The notes under the pieces: model-generated
What the model saw: the letters and a program-made list of their open reading frames with translations, nothing else
Databases searched by the model: none
Told to the model about the DNA's origin: nothing
Assembly (NCBI RefSeq): GCF_949987535.1
Contig: NC_080066.1
Span: 127,824,335 to 127,888,334 of the forward strand
Source of the DNA: Balaenoptera acutorostrata
Lineage: Eukaryota > Chordata > Mammalia > Artiodactyla > Balaenopteridae
Direction of reading: 5' to 3'
DNA length: 64,000 bases
Translations under genes and position numbers: made by a program
Shown: piece after piece, positions 1-13,712 of the stretch
Layout: each line of letters starts with the position of its first letter
How positions within the stretch are numbered: the first letter of the stretch is position 1

Positions 1-1320
1 GAGGAATTCAGAGTGAGAGATTCACAGAATTAAGAACCCCCAAAATTCTTAGAAATATTAGGGAGGCAGGCTAGGAAACATCCCATAATTAATTGTAGGG
101 CTCAAATCATTTTATAAAGTTTATGTTGAGAGAATAAAAATGAAGTGAGAGAACTGAAATAAAACTTTTATACATTCATATTTATATCTATCGATATTGG
201 TGAATTCAAATGTAAAAATATATACTGAACATATATGGCTGTCAGGACAAAGCATAATTAGCTAAAACCACCTCCTCTTCTGTGCTCATATGGTACCTGT
301 TATATAACTTACGTTAAACGTTTTTGTCTGGTTCTACATTACATTATTATCTTACTTGGCATACAGACTACTTTCTTTTCTTATCTGAAAACTTCCCTTA
401 GTCTAGCACAAAAATTGATAGGTTATCAGTAAATATTTATTGACTGAATTGGATTAAAGCTTCCCCATTTGAATACCGATTAAAGTGAAAACAAGGAAAA
501 GAGAAACAGTTTCATTACCTTGGAAAAGAATGAAGCATTTAGTAATAAACATATATAAGCCAGGAGTCAAAACAATGCCAATGTTTGAGTTTATAATGTA
601 GGAAGAATAGTCATTGTTTTGAGCAAAACAGAGGAAAAAGGAAGTATACAAAAGTCATGGTGAGGCATAAAAGATACACTACAAGTAAATGTTCTTCTGT
701 AATTTGGCTTTATTTTTTTATGTCAGTTCATTGTTATTGTTATCTTTTAATTTTTGTTTTAACAATGTATAAAGGGATTTGGAACAATGAATATTTTATA
801 TGGAGAAATAAAGTCAAATTATTTATTTGGCAAAAGAGATGAAACACTTCCAAAAACTAGCAACTTATCTACACTGAATTTATGTAGCATTACTATTGCT
901 AAAAGGGAGAGAATATACACTTCCATTCCTATTAGTTTTAGTATATTCGGGTGAATACAGAATCTTTATTTGAATTTTATAGACAGATTAACCCCAACTT
1001 TTCAGGCCCACATTCAACATTAAAGCTGAAAATTCAAGGCACTGATATTTTGATATAAAGTGTGAACAAACAGTATGCATATTCAGATAATCAAATCTAT
1101 TTTTTTTTTCATTTAGGAGAATCTATCTAACAATCACATGAATAAACACATCAGTGTTAAGTAATTCTGTAGATGAACTAATTAAAATATGAAATATTAA
1201 ATTATTGGAGCCTATAGTTGGGGGTTATAAGATCAAATATGATTCTTAAGAAACACTGGTTTATTTAGTCATCAATGTGAAAACCCAAGAATTATGGCCA
1301 AGCTACAAATTGGGACCATG

Positions 1321-1358
1321 TGTATTCCATAACATGGGGTGTATTCCATAACATGGGA
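1321..1358. repeat. 19-bp tandem duplication, two copies
   Basis: Copies TGTATTCCATAACATGGGG (1321-1339) and TGTATTCCATAACATGGGA (1340-1358) differ only at the last base. The high identity suggests a recent local slippage or duplication. No functional role is evident. Confidence 0.9.
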
Positions 1359-2707
1359 TGGCTTCGTGCTCATCTTCAGGAGTATGAAGAAAGGAAAAGA
1401 TCAAGAATTTTTCATGTAGAATTCTAGAGAAAACCAGTCTGATTATTTAAAACAGAGAGTGGCAATATATGTTCCATCTTCAAACAAGGAGCAATAGGCT
1501 CAAATTATAATCACCTAAAAGTAAATATGTATGTATATACGTGTGTGTATATACATATGGGGAGAGGAGAGAAGATGACAAGGGGTGGGGGAGGAAAAGA
1601 CAGACAAACAGACAGACTTTCTGAAGGTAAGACTCTTCCAAAGCTACCTAAGAAAATAATCATGTTTTCCGAAGACTACTGGAGGAAACTTGACACACCT
1701 CTTGTAGTGTTGGCACATGATTTATTACATGCTACTTTGGGTGTAGCCCAAGGTCAAAATGACTATTTCAATTAAAATGTTTTTCAAATCCAGACAAATA
1801 CAATGTGTATGCTGAAGAAATTTGTTTTTTCTTTTTTTTAACCCAAATGAAGTCATATATTTAAAATACTGGAAGCAGAACTTCTTTTTAACAGATTGTT
1901 CTATTAAAAAAGACTTGGGAACTTCTCAAAAAAAAAAAAATACACTTGCTAAAGCCAACAGGTAATCCAATTTTAAAATTTGGCACTTGACATAAAATCA
2001 CTTTTGAGAGAGAAGTAGTAATTTTCAAGCTACCATATCTTTTCATTGCTTTATTTATCTTCTTTACAGATAAGCTGCAAAGGATATCTACATAGAAACA
2101 GACATACACACAAAAATAAAATGATTTAATTTGATTTACCAAGTATTCTGGTGTTATTTTTTTCAAGAAGGAACCAGACAGTAGATCCAAAGTCTGTAAA
2201 CATAAGTAATTGGAAAATAACACATATTTGTATGCACGATGTTTGGACTAGTATATGCATCCAGTACTGTACCTAGTGATCATTGTTATTATAAAATGAA
2301 GTTAATCATAATTTATAAAAAAAAGGGGAAAGGTTCAGGTAAAATTCACAAGGCAACATCTTTAATAAACTTTTTAAATTTTAATTTATCAGGCACTGAA
2401 ATCTTGTAATTATATGTACCACGAATGCTTTTTCAGTAAGATTTCAAACACATTGTACTCTCTACATGCAAGAGATACAAAACAGCCAAGCACATATAAT
2501 TATAGGTGCCTCTAGTCTCCAAGTTATCTTTTTTTAAAATTTTTTACTCTCGTCTTTCACTTAGAATAGACATCTGAATTATTTTAATCCAGGGTATTTA
2601 TGTGATGAAATGTTTTAATCCATGTATCTTTTTAATTCAAGTATGTGGTTTCTAGGAGATTCCTGAAATGGTTACTAGAATATGTGTTTTCTGTGATATA
2701 TGCATAA

Positions 2708-2795
2708 ACTGTAATGGTTTGTTGGTAACAATTTGAAACTTCAACAATACTACTGTAATGGTTTGTTGGTAACAATTTGAAACTTCAAGAATACT
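2708..2795. repeat. 44-bp tandem duplication, two copies
   Basis: The unit at 2708-2751 is repeated at 2752-2795 with a single C/G difference near its 3' end. Both copies start ACTGTAATGGTTTG. It is a minisatellite-like direct duplication in the intron, probably young given the near identity. Confidence 0.92.
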
Positions 2796-2844
2796 AAGAG
2801 AACATCTTACTAAGTTCTTCATTTGCATAAAGAAACTGGTGGTA

Positions 2845-2935
2845 GAGACTGAGACAAGTCACACAATTAAAAATGTCACTGCTAGAATTAGAACCCAGTG
2901 CCAGATTCAGAATCTATCCTACAACTTATAGTCTC
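2845..2935 (-). repeat. MIR SINE fragment
   Basis: Degenerate match to the central and tRNA-related part of MIR read on the minus strand: a run like CAAGTCACACAATTA followed by AGAATTAGAACCCAGTGCC. Old and heavily mutated; boundaries approximate. Confidence 0.45.
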
Positions 2936-3099
2936 CTATTTCTCCCCTATTCCAGAGAGTACCCATATTCATAGTTATGGTAAAAACTATGTGTAGTGTT
3001 ATATTTTCATTAACAAAACTGTAACTGAAAAACATGGCTAAAGTCAGGAGTATGTATTTCAAATATTCATTAACTAATACATTTACTGATCTAGGCTCT

Positions 3100-3640
3100 T
3101 TTGGAAGAAGTAATTATGATTCATAAAGGGAAGAGCTTATACTCTAATGAGAAAGAGACAGAAAAAAAGGGAGAGAGAATAGAGACATGCATGTATAGAT
3201 ATAATAGATAGATACAGATAAAATCTATATCTATATCTATATTTATACCTGTATCAATTAGTAGTTGGAAGGTTGACATTACTAAGAACAGAAAAAGGGT
3301 CAGATTTACAGGATAAAAAGATTACACATAGCTGGAGGTTTTGGAGGATACCATTAGAGAAAAGGCATTTGACTGTTGCTTTGAAGGTGGTAAAGAGTGA
3401 GCTCACAGAGGTGACTCCAAGGATATTTATGACAGAGGAAATGAAATCACAAAAAGCACCAAGTTCAAAAGTGCACAGGATAATGAACTGTTCACCTTGA
3501 CTAGAATATGGTATATGGTCTCAGAGAAGGGTGAAGGATCTTGTTTTCCAGTTTAGAAGTCTGAACATTGAATCACAGGTAATGAGTAGTCATATAGAGT
3601 CTTTGAACAGAGAGAGAACAATCAATGCTTGCATTCATGC
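3100..3640 (-). repeat. Probable L2 LINE remnant
   Basis: Word order resembles the L2 3' region in reverse orientation: a GGATCTTG block near 3537, AGTCTGAACATTGAATC, then AGTCTTTGAACAGAGAG. A short TATC-rich microsatellite interrupts the 5' part. Divergence is high, so the extent is a guess. The 75-codon frame at 3273-3500 lies within it and has no recognisable homology. Confidence 0.4.
3190..3252. repeat. Imperfect (TATC/GATA)n simple repeat
   Basis: Interrupted TAGATA and CTATAT tetra- and hexamer runs. Confidence 0.75.
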
Positions 3641-4059
3641 TTTTGCATGAATTTGGCTTGGTTATCCAAGCCAAGCAAATCATGTCCCATTAGAGTTAAT
3701 CCTTGATGAGAGGCAAAAGAGGGCAAGTTTGTTTGTTTGTTTCAGGTGTAGCTGGAAATAATAACCAGTAAATAAAGCAAACAGAGAATGGAGCTAATGG
3801 TTGAGAAGAAGGCAACATTTAAGCTCCTGAAACCCACTATACTTTCTTGCCCATAAAAGACAAGAATTTTCTGTCACTTTCATCTGACAGTGTTCCTGCT
3901 CATAAAGAAACATTCATCCAACATCAATGTTCTGAGAGGAAAGGGGAAGATCAGAGGTGGGGAAAAATAGTAGGAATTTCTTGCAGGAGATAAAAGGGCC
4001 TCCCTTTGAAAATGACAGTTCGACTAGAGAGGCAGGAATGAATTCAGAGAATGTTTTGA

Positions 4060-4280
4060 GAAATAACAGCTAATATTTAGGAAGTACTATCTATGTGTCA
4101 AACACTGGGCTAAAGACGTCTCAGGCATCATCTAATTTTATCCTCAGATAAATCTATGATACAATGAAAATAAATCTCCGTTATGACAGATATAAAAAAC
4201 AAATATTGAGAGAAATTATGGTTAAAGTAGCCAAGCTGGAATTTAAACCACATGTCTAATTTCAGAATCCAATATTCTAA
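4060..4280 (-). repeat. MIR SINE
   Basis: Reads in the order expected of an inverted MIR: AACAGCTAATATTTAGGAAG, then ATGTGTCAAACACTGGGCTA, CATCTAATTTTATCCTCA, and a degenerate anticodon-arm end near 4250. Nearly full length; typical old divergence. Confidence 0.7.
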
Positions 4281-6179
4281 TATTTAAATGCATATGGGGA
4301 AAAAGGGAAGATAGAATAGTGACTCTAATATTGGTAACAGAGAGGAGAGAGATCCTTTAAGGTGGGACAGGAAATTCAAGAGGAGAAAAATAATTAAGGG
4401 GAATAATTATAAAGTTTAATTTCAGTCACATTAGATTTTAGAATTCATCAGGAAACTAAGTGGGAATTTCACAGAAGTTGGCTGAATGTCTCAGATATAA
4501 ATGTGGGGAAGATCTGCACAACAGTGATGGCTTAAGTCATTATATTGCCAAGTGAGAGAGTGCAGAGTAAGAAAACAATAGGACCAAAGCCTGATTTGGA
4601 GAAAGGAAGGATAAACAGCAATAAAGTCAAGACTGGAAGGTAAAAACAAAACTAGCACGTACGGCATCATAAAAGACAAAGAAGAAGAATGCCTTAACAG
4701 TAATGAGTGTTCACTCAATAAACATGCTCTCTTCATGGAGCCAACACATTGAGTTAGATAGATATGCATCATATGTATTTATCTCTCTCTACATATTTGC
4801 ATAATATGCATCTATATCTATTTATACGTGTGATTGATTGATACATTTGTACCTTAGGGTTTGAAGTCAGCACTTAAAGCAAAAACTTCATATACTCAGA
4901 TTACTTATATTTTTAACTGAATAAAAAAGTGCTACATTTATCATCTTATATTGTACACAAAGCAGTTAGTTTATGTTTAAGAACATATATTTCAAACACT
5001 AGGATCACCAGGGAAAATACTGACACTGACAAGCAGAAAGAAACTAAGAACAACTGAAGAAATGTCAGATTACCTCTGCCATTTCATCCATACATTTCAA
5101 TGCAAATAATTTAAATGCTAAGAAATTGTGTCTCATTTTTCTTAAATATTTTTCAACTTCCTGCTTAATTTTGAACATTTTCTTCCCCTTGTTAATTTTG
5201 TATGTTTAAATCCCTCTTAAATTTAAGAAAGATACTCAAGCTACATAATTTTCTTCTCAGGAAAAACAATAATTTTAATTCATTGAGAAACAATATTAAA
5301 GAACAAAGTCCATGTATTCACTAATTTTCAAGAACATTATTTGACTTTTTTCTCTTTGGAAATAGTTTGTAATTAAGAAGAAAGTAATTTACACATTTAA
5401 AATAAGTCTAATAAGTGTGAAATCAATGGAGAATTTCTTTCAAATTCACAGTGTGTGGTCAGCGTAAGTTTCAAAGCTTCCTTTTGAAGAACTTTTGCTT
5501 TTGCCTACTAGAATCTTTAGGGCTTCAAGGAAATACGCGTTTGCCAGAAGAAAGGAATTCAAAAGATGATCAAAATGATCCATGAATAAAATACAGCTAC
5601 TTCCTCCCAAACCCAGATACAAAGCCGAAAGACCAACAAAGAGAGAACATAAGCACAGCGGTACACAGAAAATGAGACAAAAAGCAAGTTAAGAGAAAAA
5701 AAGTAAGGTATATTAGAAACATACTTGCATAATATACATAACTGTAATTATTACAACCAAATGAAGAAAAATACTAGAGCAAAAGAATTACTAAGAAAGT
5801 TTAACACGGCAGATGAAGAGAGTAGATGAATTTGAAAAAATGAAAAAAAAAATTCCCTCCTGCATGAGAATCTGACCTTTTAAAGTTCTAGCTGTACTCT
5901 CCGTGAAAACGGAAGAATGTCAGCTATGATTTTAGGCAACATTTCTGTATTAAATTGCTTCTGGATTGAGAGGAATGTTAATATTGGATAGAAAGACATT
6001 AACTTCAAGCTTAGTGTAGTTAGTGACTCCTGTAGCTTCAGGGACTCTGGAAGTTATACCTATAGGTTTGTTACAAGAGACATAGAGACGCTGGTTCCTG
6101 TGGGGCAGAGGGTTCTGCCAGAGTTCCAATCCCCAAATTACATAGATATTGTCTCCTTATATTTGAGCCATCGTCTAGG

Positions 6180-6360
6180 CAGAGGTTCCCAACTTGGGAT
6201 AATTTTGCCCATCAGAAACTCTTAGCAACATCTGGAGATATTCTTTATTGTCATGACATGAGGGAGGGGCGTGCTACTGGCATCTCAAGATTAGAGGCCA
6301 GGGACACCTCCAAAGATCCTAACGTTAACAAGATAGCCCCCACACACAACAGAAAATTCC
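6180..6360 (+). mobile_element. MER5A-type hAT MITE, left arm of an inverted pair
   Basis: Begins CAGAGGTTCCCAACTTGGG, matching the MER5A terminal repeat, and continues through the TTTTGCCC, ATCTGGAGATATT and GTGCTACTGGCATCT blocks to GATAGCCCCCACACACAAC. It stops about 25 bases short of the expected 3' terminus, where an oppositely oriented copy begins. MER5A is a nonautonomous hAT-Charlie element with no coding capacity. Confidence 0.8.
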
Positions 6361-6525
6361 ATTTTGGGCAGAATTAATTCCCTGTTGGGAGTTCTATGCG
6401 TTTGAGACATTTAGCAGCACCTCTGGCCTCTACGCAGCAGATGCCAGTGGTATCCCTCCTTCCCCAATTATGACCATCAAAAATGTTTTCAGAATTTTCA
6501 AGCATCCCCAGAAGTAGGGATGGGA
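6361..6525 (-). mobile_element. MER5A-type hAT MITE, right arm of an inverted pair
   Basis: Reverse-complement MER5A blocks are present in order: ATTTTGGGCAGAATTAATTC, TTTAGCAGCACCTCTGGCCT, CAGATGCCAGTGGTATCCC, then GACCATCAAAAATGTTTTC. It abuts the plus-strand copy at 6360/6361, giving a diverged palindrome. It fades near 6525 without a clear outer terminal repeat. Confidence 0.75.
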
Positions 6526-8909
6526 GGACATGCTGGCAAGCTGTGGTTCCTGTCTTATATCTGCAAAGTGAATTTGATTCCATATGTGTCTACAGTAACG
6601 CCACGAGTTTGAATGTAGTTGAACCAAGAAGACCCTCTGGTAGGTTATATAATAGAGGAGTTCACTACTAGGTTAAGAGTTATTAACATAACATAATATA
6701 GTATAATATAACCCCAAATAATATAATATATGCAAAAATCTTTGGCTGGTATTCAATATTAAAATATGATATTGGATCAAACAATTGATAATAAATAAAG
6801 ATAAAATTGCTAACAACAACATGTAAGCTAAAATTCTATATGGACAATGTCTGTAAATGGATTAAACTTTGGTAACTGTGTCTCTCTTGCTGGAGAGATA
6901 GGAAGTCATGTCTTCCTTTCACAATCCTGGCCTTTGATTTCTCACTTCCTGATGATTTTATCATGCACTGACTGAAGTGCTTTTTTGCCATTCAATTTCT
7001 TACATTGTTACCTAACTTCTGAAGTGCTTGTGCTTTTTTTCCTAACAGGAGAGTCATGTCTTTTGCATACCTTATGTTTTCCTCTGCACTAAACATTTCA
7101 TAGGGGGGTATATTTATAAAATAAATTGATCAAGTCACAAGCACATTCATGGGGTATATTATTGTAAACTTCTATGTGTGATTTATTTTAATGGTTTATT
7201 ATTATTACCTTTTTATTTTCATGGAAGAAAAGCACAGTGTTTAGCCAATTTATAGACAATAAATTCTATATTTGGGAAGAATACATTTATTTTTGGATGA
7301 GAGATAAATCCTTTTTTAACTAAGAAAGATTAAAAAGGCACAGGTTTTTATAGTTACACATATATATTTACAAACGTGTTTATGTTCACCTCTCTTAGAG
7401 AATATATTTCCATAAAGTGAGGAAGGGGGAAGGAGAGAAGACCCAGGGAAATAGGCAACATAAACCTTCTTCATTCAAAATACATTTAATCTAATCACAT
7501 ATCTGAAGGCTTTCATGGGAGAAAATGATCTTTTCAGTATCATGGAAATACTACAATCATCTTAAATTCATTTCTGCACAACAGGGGTGGGCAGAAGTAC
7601 TTAGCTGACAACATCAATAAACAAAAACTTGTCTGAGTTAAGCTGTCAATACTTTTAATCATTCTGTTTAAGCTGGCTGGTCCCTATCTCACTTCTTTGC
7701 ATAGATGCTGAAAATAAAACTATTAATGAAAGGTTTTTTTTCTAAATATTAAACTATGGTTGTATCTACATTAAGACAGAAGCAGAGATGGAACCAGGGG
7801 AAAAATTATGCACGTATTTTCTTTACAAGATGCATATACTTGACAAACCGATCCTCTTTCCAGGTAATCTGTGATCCATGGCTCAGTAATGACATCGTGT
7901 CTGTGCTCTACATTGAGAAGCTCTTTAGAATGGGAGAGTTTCTATTGTCTTTGACAATTTCCTTAGATTAAATACCCTGCTGTATTCTCTGAAAGAGTGA
8001 GAAACAGGGAGAAAGGGGATAGCCCAGGAAGGCAGGAGCAGTTCAGCTAAAGTATATTCATCATAAAGACTCTGCAAAATATCATATTCACTTGGGAAGT
8101 TCAAATTTCAAATATTCAAGAGGAACATAAAAATAAAATATTTCAACAAATCTGTTTTCAATGCAGCTCCATTATAATTTCTCACTAAATCCGCTGGGAA
8201 ATGAGGTGGAGTATATTTATATGACATATTGACTTGAAATAAAAATTTTAGAGTTTATTTTATACAGTTTAAATTATACACCATCGTATACGGCTATTGT
8301 TTCTTCTTTTTAAAGAAAAGATCTTAACTACCTGGGGGTGGGGAAGGTAGGATGGGAGAAAATAGCACAAATATTAATGTTTTCAAAATATTAACACTGC
8401 CTCAAGGTTCAGTTGATTAATGTTTCTAATAACTGCTGCAAACATCAGAACAAACATGACCACTTAATCCAAATAAAGGAACAGTGTGTAATAAACGCGG
8501 AGTTCTATTTAATAATCATTAATGTTAAAATATGAAAAATGAATGCTTAAAATATTAAGTATTTTCTTAGTAAATGTAAAAGCTTTCCCCAACCTACATT
8601 CAGTTGAGAAGATAAAATTTAAAATTTCTTATGAGCAGAGGTTTAGCTTTAAACTTTTCCCAAGTACAGAGACCCTGGAAATGGATCAGTTAATCAAGAA
8701 TCTACCAATTTTACAACTGCTGTGGTGCTAGAAATATAAGAGTTGCTTAGGCCCACAAAGCGCTTAAGTTATAGTAGGAATGGATCAACAGTCTTTAGAA
8801 AAAAAAAAATAAAGAAAATAGTAAACAGTAAAATGGGGTATAGGAGCAATAATTACAAGTAAGAAAATGGATTCTTTACATTAAAATATACCAGAAATGA
8901 TATATTAAA

Positions 8910-9115
8910 ATGATAATCATAATTTCCATTTTATGCTGCATAGTGAGCAATGTTCTAGTTGCTTTGCAAAATTATTTCAAATAAATGTTAATTGAAAATG
9001 GAAAACATTTTTCTTTTCTTGGAAATAGAAAACTAAAGCTCAGAGAAATTAAGATATTGGGCAAGGGCCATATATATAGTATTAAATTAACACTCAAACT
9101 AATTCTATAAGCAAT
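8910..9115 (-). repeat. MIR SINE (degenerate)
   Basis: Inverted MIR-like order: TCCATTTTATG, GTGAGCAATGTTCTAGTTGC, then AACTAAAGCTCAGAGAAATT and GGGCAAGGGCCA. Strongly diverged; a short AAAATGGAAAAC segment interrupts it. Confidence 0.5.
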
Positions 9116-9254
9116 AGTAAAGAGAGTTTTGATGAAGGCAACAGTGAAATAATAACCAATGATTTTGAAAGAAGTTTATCATCTAATATATATGTTCAAA
9201 ATGAAGTTTTGCTTTGAAGTTCTAACTTGTGCAGACTAAATGCCAGTGTCCACA

Positions 9255-9420
9255 GGGCTATCAAGGAGGGCCCTCTTCTCAGTCACCAAGAGGCTTCCTA
9301 AAGAGGGAGGACTGAGGCAAGACTTAAATGGTGAAAAAGAATTGAAGAGTTGGTGGGAACAGGAGAAGGGAGGAATAGGAATCTACTACAGAGGCAACAC
9401 CAAATTACCATGTCTATGAG
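9255..9420 (-). repeat. Possible L2 LINE fragment
   Basis: The run GACTGAGGCAAGACTTAAAT, a GGAACAGGAGAAGGGAGG block and AGAGGCAACACC resemble the reverse strand of the L2 3' ORF region. Weak evidence. Confidence 0.35.
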
Positions 9421-11790
9421 GCTAAGAAGAGATGGGCTGAATTAATACAAAAAAAAAAAAGGAACACATCTGAGTAAGTAGAGCATTCTAGGCTATGCTA
9501 GAAGGCATTTTATTGTTCTTTTAAGTTAAAATTCTTATCCATTCACTTATAAATTCCTTTGGATAGCCTTTAACATCTTCCTGTGTGAATATGGCAAACT
9601 GCTTCCTTGTTTCCTCTTTAATCAATATTTACCTCTTATATTATTAGCTTATATTAGTCTCTTATATTAGCTTTAGATCAATCTCTAGTCACAATATTTG
9701 CAGAGCAATTTTGCTTTTGAAAAAATCCAAAAAGTAGTTATACTTGCTCAACACAGTCATTCTGTATATCTCAACACTACAGAAAATTACTCAGTAATTC
9801 ATCTAACAATAGTGAGCATATCTGTTACATTACATTCCAATCTATCTTTAATTTTCTTTTTGTTTATAAGGTCCATGGTGTTCTGCTTTGGTTGAATATT
9901 CATTTTGATTGAAAGTAATAATCATACACACTTCACTAAATTACTTGAGAAAAAGAGTAAGCGATAAAGCTCTGATCTATGGTTCCCTCCTCTTCACAAA
10001 ATTCGGTCTTACTTTGGAAATAGGTGAGGAACATGGGGTCTTTCAATAGCTCTGATTATTTTCTTTCATAGTTTTTCTTCATTTGGTAAATAGAAATTGT
10101 AAGTAAAGGGTGCATGAAATCTCATTTGAAGGCAGCTGAAAGATGGTTAATACATTTTAACATTATTGTCAGTTTTTGGTTTTTAGTGCATATTTTATAT
10201 TTTATGACAGAAATATCTTATCTTTACTTGTAGGTACAATAAATGTGTCTATAGATAATAAAGCTTTTAATATAAAACTAACATCCAATACAGTATTTAT
10301 CTTCTTCACCTGATTTTCAAGGAAATGTACTTCAAAATACACTCACTTCTCTAAAAGATTTTACTAGTGCTTTGAGATAAAATCATTTAAAGTATAGCTT
10401 TTATTAAAAATAAAATGTAACAGTTTATGAAATTAAAATCACAGTATGCAATATGTATACATCTATAACACAAATATAAGAAAGAGCAATAATTTCTTTT
10501 AGGAAGACAATAGGCATATCTTAGTTTCTTCATTTAATATTTGAATATATTCTTCCAATGGCATTTTTATTTAATCAATATTCAAATGATCAGTATTCCA
10601 CTGATGTTTAAAAATAGCTTTTACTACTGCTATTTTGTTTAGGAAATTGTTCTAGTTTTGTTCAATAAGCTCTATACATACTATAATTTTTAAATGATAT
10701 TAATCAATTAACCTATCCAACATTTTTATTTTCAATGATTCTATCCTAATACTGCTTCACATAAATATAAGCAAGAAAGTTAAAAGAACTGTTATACATT
10801 TTCAAAAACATGTAAATGAAATTAAATTAAACAGTGGCTGAATATTCAAAGGTCTGTTAAAAACTCTACAATATACGTTGCAATTTCATCTAGCATTTTA
10901 AAAAAATATAGATAAATTTTAAACCACTATTTTTCAAAATCTTATATTTGCAACTTCCTATTCTGGTCTATATCATTTGTAGTAATTGGCAATCGTAGAA
11001 ATTAAAAATATTATAAAATAAACCTTCAGCTTTCAAGGAATGAGCAATGTGTACAAAAATTTAATAATTTAAACCATTTCATTACGGTGATTAAGCTACT
11101 CTTAATAAGATATAAAATGCTGTAAAATACCTCTAGGCTTCTGTCACTTGTTAAATCTTTATCCACACATTTTAAGAAGAAAATTAATTGGAGATAGTAA
11201 ATAATTGAAAAAGTTTTAATAAAAGAACTGCTCTATTATTTTAACACATGGGCTAAGAATAAATCTCATTTGAAGATTCAGAACATTAAATTAAATGTAC
11301 TGTTCAACATTTTTAGGTAATATGAAAGCATTTATACTATTTATATTTAGGTCCTTAAACCTACACTCATCAAAGGCCTAATACAATTTCTTCTTTGGTC
11401 CTTTAATCCTTTTGATTGGTTATTGTTTAATTGGACACAACTAAAACTTAATGAGAAAAAAAAATGCCTTAGAGACACATTTGTTTTTGTTTCTTATTTA
11501 TTATGACCATCTCTGTTTCATTCTTTTATATTTCAAAACTGATTAATTATATATAAATATATATGTGTTTATGTATACATATTGTGTGTGCATATATATA
11601 CATATTTTGTCCTAGAATAGACTGTCTTACAATTTGCCAGTGTAATAACCATTTTAAGAAAGGAGATCTTAATAAACTAAAGTGTAGATAGAGTTCAAGT
11701 GCTGAAAAGTGTCTTGTAAGGGTTAGAATAATTGACATCTTCTCCCTTCATACACTTGGATGTTTTCAGCTATCAAACTATTATGCGAGA

Positions 11791-13712
11791 GACCTTCAAG
11801 ATGGCACAAGAGTAAGACGTGGAGATCACCTTCCTCCCCACAAATACATCAGAAATACATCTACATGTGGAACAACACCTACAGAACACCTACTGAACGC
11901 TGGCAGAAGACCTCAGACTTTCCAAAAGGCAAGAAACTCCCCACGAACCTGGGTAGGGCAAAAGAAAAAACAAAGACAAAAGAATAGGGAGGAGACCTGC
12001 ACCACTGGGAGGGAGCTGTGAAGGAGGAAAAGATTCCACACACTAGGAAGCCCCTTCACTGGCGGAGACAGCGGGTGGTGGGGGGGGGCAGCTTCAGAGC
12101 CACAGAGGACAGTGCAGCAACAGAGTTGCAGAGGGCAAAGCAGAGAGATTCCTGCACAGAGGATCAGTGCCGACCAGCACTCACCAGCCAGAGAGGCTTG
12201 TCTGCTCACCCGCTGGGACAAGTGGGAGCTGGGAGCTGAGGCTCGGGCTTCGGAGGTCAGATGCCGTGGAGAGGACTGGGGTTGGCTGCGTGAACACAGC
12301 CTGAAGGGGGCTAGTGCACCACAGCTAGCTGGGAGGGAGTCCAGGAAAAGGTCTGGAACTGCCTAAGAGGCAAGAGGCCGTTGTTTCAGGGTGCGCGAGG
12401 AGAGGGGATTCAGAGCGCCGCCTAAACCAGCTCCAGAGATAGGCACAAGCCGCAGCTATCAGTGCGGACCCCAGAGACAGGCATGAAATGCTAAGGCTGA
12501 TGCTGCAGCCACCAAGAAGCCCGTGTGCAAGCACAGGTCACTATCCACACTTCCGCTACCAGGGTCCCGTGATCCAGGGACAACTTCCCCAGGAGAACAC
12601 ACCGGGCCTCAGGCTGTTGCAACGTCATGCTGGCCTCTGACACCACAGGCTCACCCCGCACTCCGTACCCCTCCCTCCCCCCGGCCTGAGTGAGCCAGAG
12701 CCGCCGAATCAGCTGCTCCTTTAACCCTGTCCTGTCTGGGTGGGGAACAGATGCCCTCAGGCGACCTACACGCAGAGGTGGGGCAAATCCAAAGCTGAAC
12801 CCCAGGAGCTGTGCAAACAAAGAAGATAAGGGAAATCTCTCCCAGCAGCCTCAGGAGCAGCAGATTAAATCTCCACAACCAACTTGATGTACCCTGTATC
12901 TGTGGAATACCTGAATAGAAAATGAATCATCCCAAAATTGAGGCGCTGGACTCTGGGAACAACGATATATGTATTTTTTTCCTTTTTCTCTTTTTGTGAG
13001 TGTTATGTGTATACTTCTGTGTGTGATTTTGTCTGTATAGCTTTGCGTTTACCATTTGTCCTAGGGTTCTGTCTGTCCGTTATTTTTATTTTATTATTAT
13101 TTTTTTAAGTATAATTTTTAGCACTTGTTATCATTGGTGGATTTGTTTTTCGGTTTGGTTGCCCTCTTCTTTCTTTCTTTCTTTCTCTTTCTCACTTCTT
13201 TCTCTTTCTCACTTCTGAGCCATGTGGCTGACAGGGTATTGGTGCTCCGGCTGGGTGTCAGGCCTGTGCCTCCGAGGTGGGAGATTCGAGTTCAGGACAC
13301 TGGTCCACCAGAGACCTCCCGGCTCCACGTAATATCAAACAGCAAAAGCTCTCAAAGAGATCTCCATCTCAACGCGAAGACCCAGCTGCACTCAATGACC
13401 AGCAACCTACAGTGCTGGACACTCTATGCCAAACAACTAGCAAGACAGAAACACAACCCCACCTATTAGCAGAGAGGCTGCCTAAAATCATAATAAGGTC
13501 ACAGAAACCCCAAAACACAACACCGGATGTGGTCCTTCTCACCAGAAAGAAAAGATCCAGCCTCATCCTTCAGAACACAGGCAACCTCCACCAGGAAGCC
13601 TACACAACCCACTGAACCAATCTTAGCGACTGGGGGCAGACACCAAAAAAAACGGGAGCTATGAACCTGCAGCCTGCGAAAAGGAGACCCCAAACACAGT
13701 AAGTTAAGCAAA
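11791..13712 (+). promoter_or_regulatory. L1 5'UTR / internal promoter region, GC-rich
   Basis: This is the L1 leader upstream of the ORF1 ATG at 13713. The 11980-12900 part is strikingly GC- and CpG-richer than the AT-rich intron around it. A T- and pyrimidine-rich stretch follows at 12970-13215. In L1s this region carries the sense promoter and often an antisense promoter. An antisense transcript from here would run on the MDGA2 coding strand; that activity is inference. Overlapping 65-115 codon frames on both strands are a by-product of the GC content. Confidence 0.75.

Noticed and set aside
1888..2223. 111-codon minus-strand open frame rich in Phe, Leu and Ser
   Set aside because: Composition reflects T-rich DNA on that strand; no motif or homology recognised.
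7756..7971. 71-codon frame as a candidate small gene
   Set aside because: No homology recognised and the surrounding sequence is unique AT-rich intron.
12018..13615. Overlapping 65-115 codon frames on both strands
   Set aside because: They lie in the GC-rich L1 5'UTR and keep no consistent frame or homology. The length is explained by base composition.
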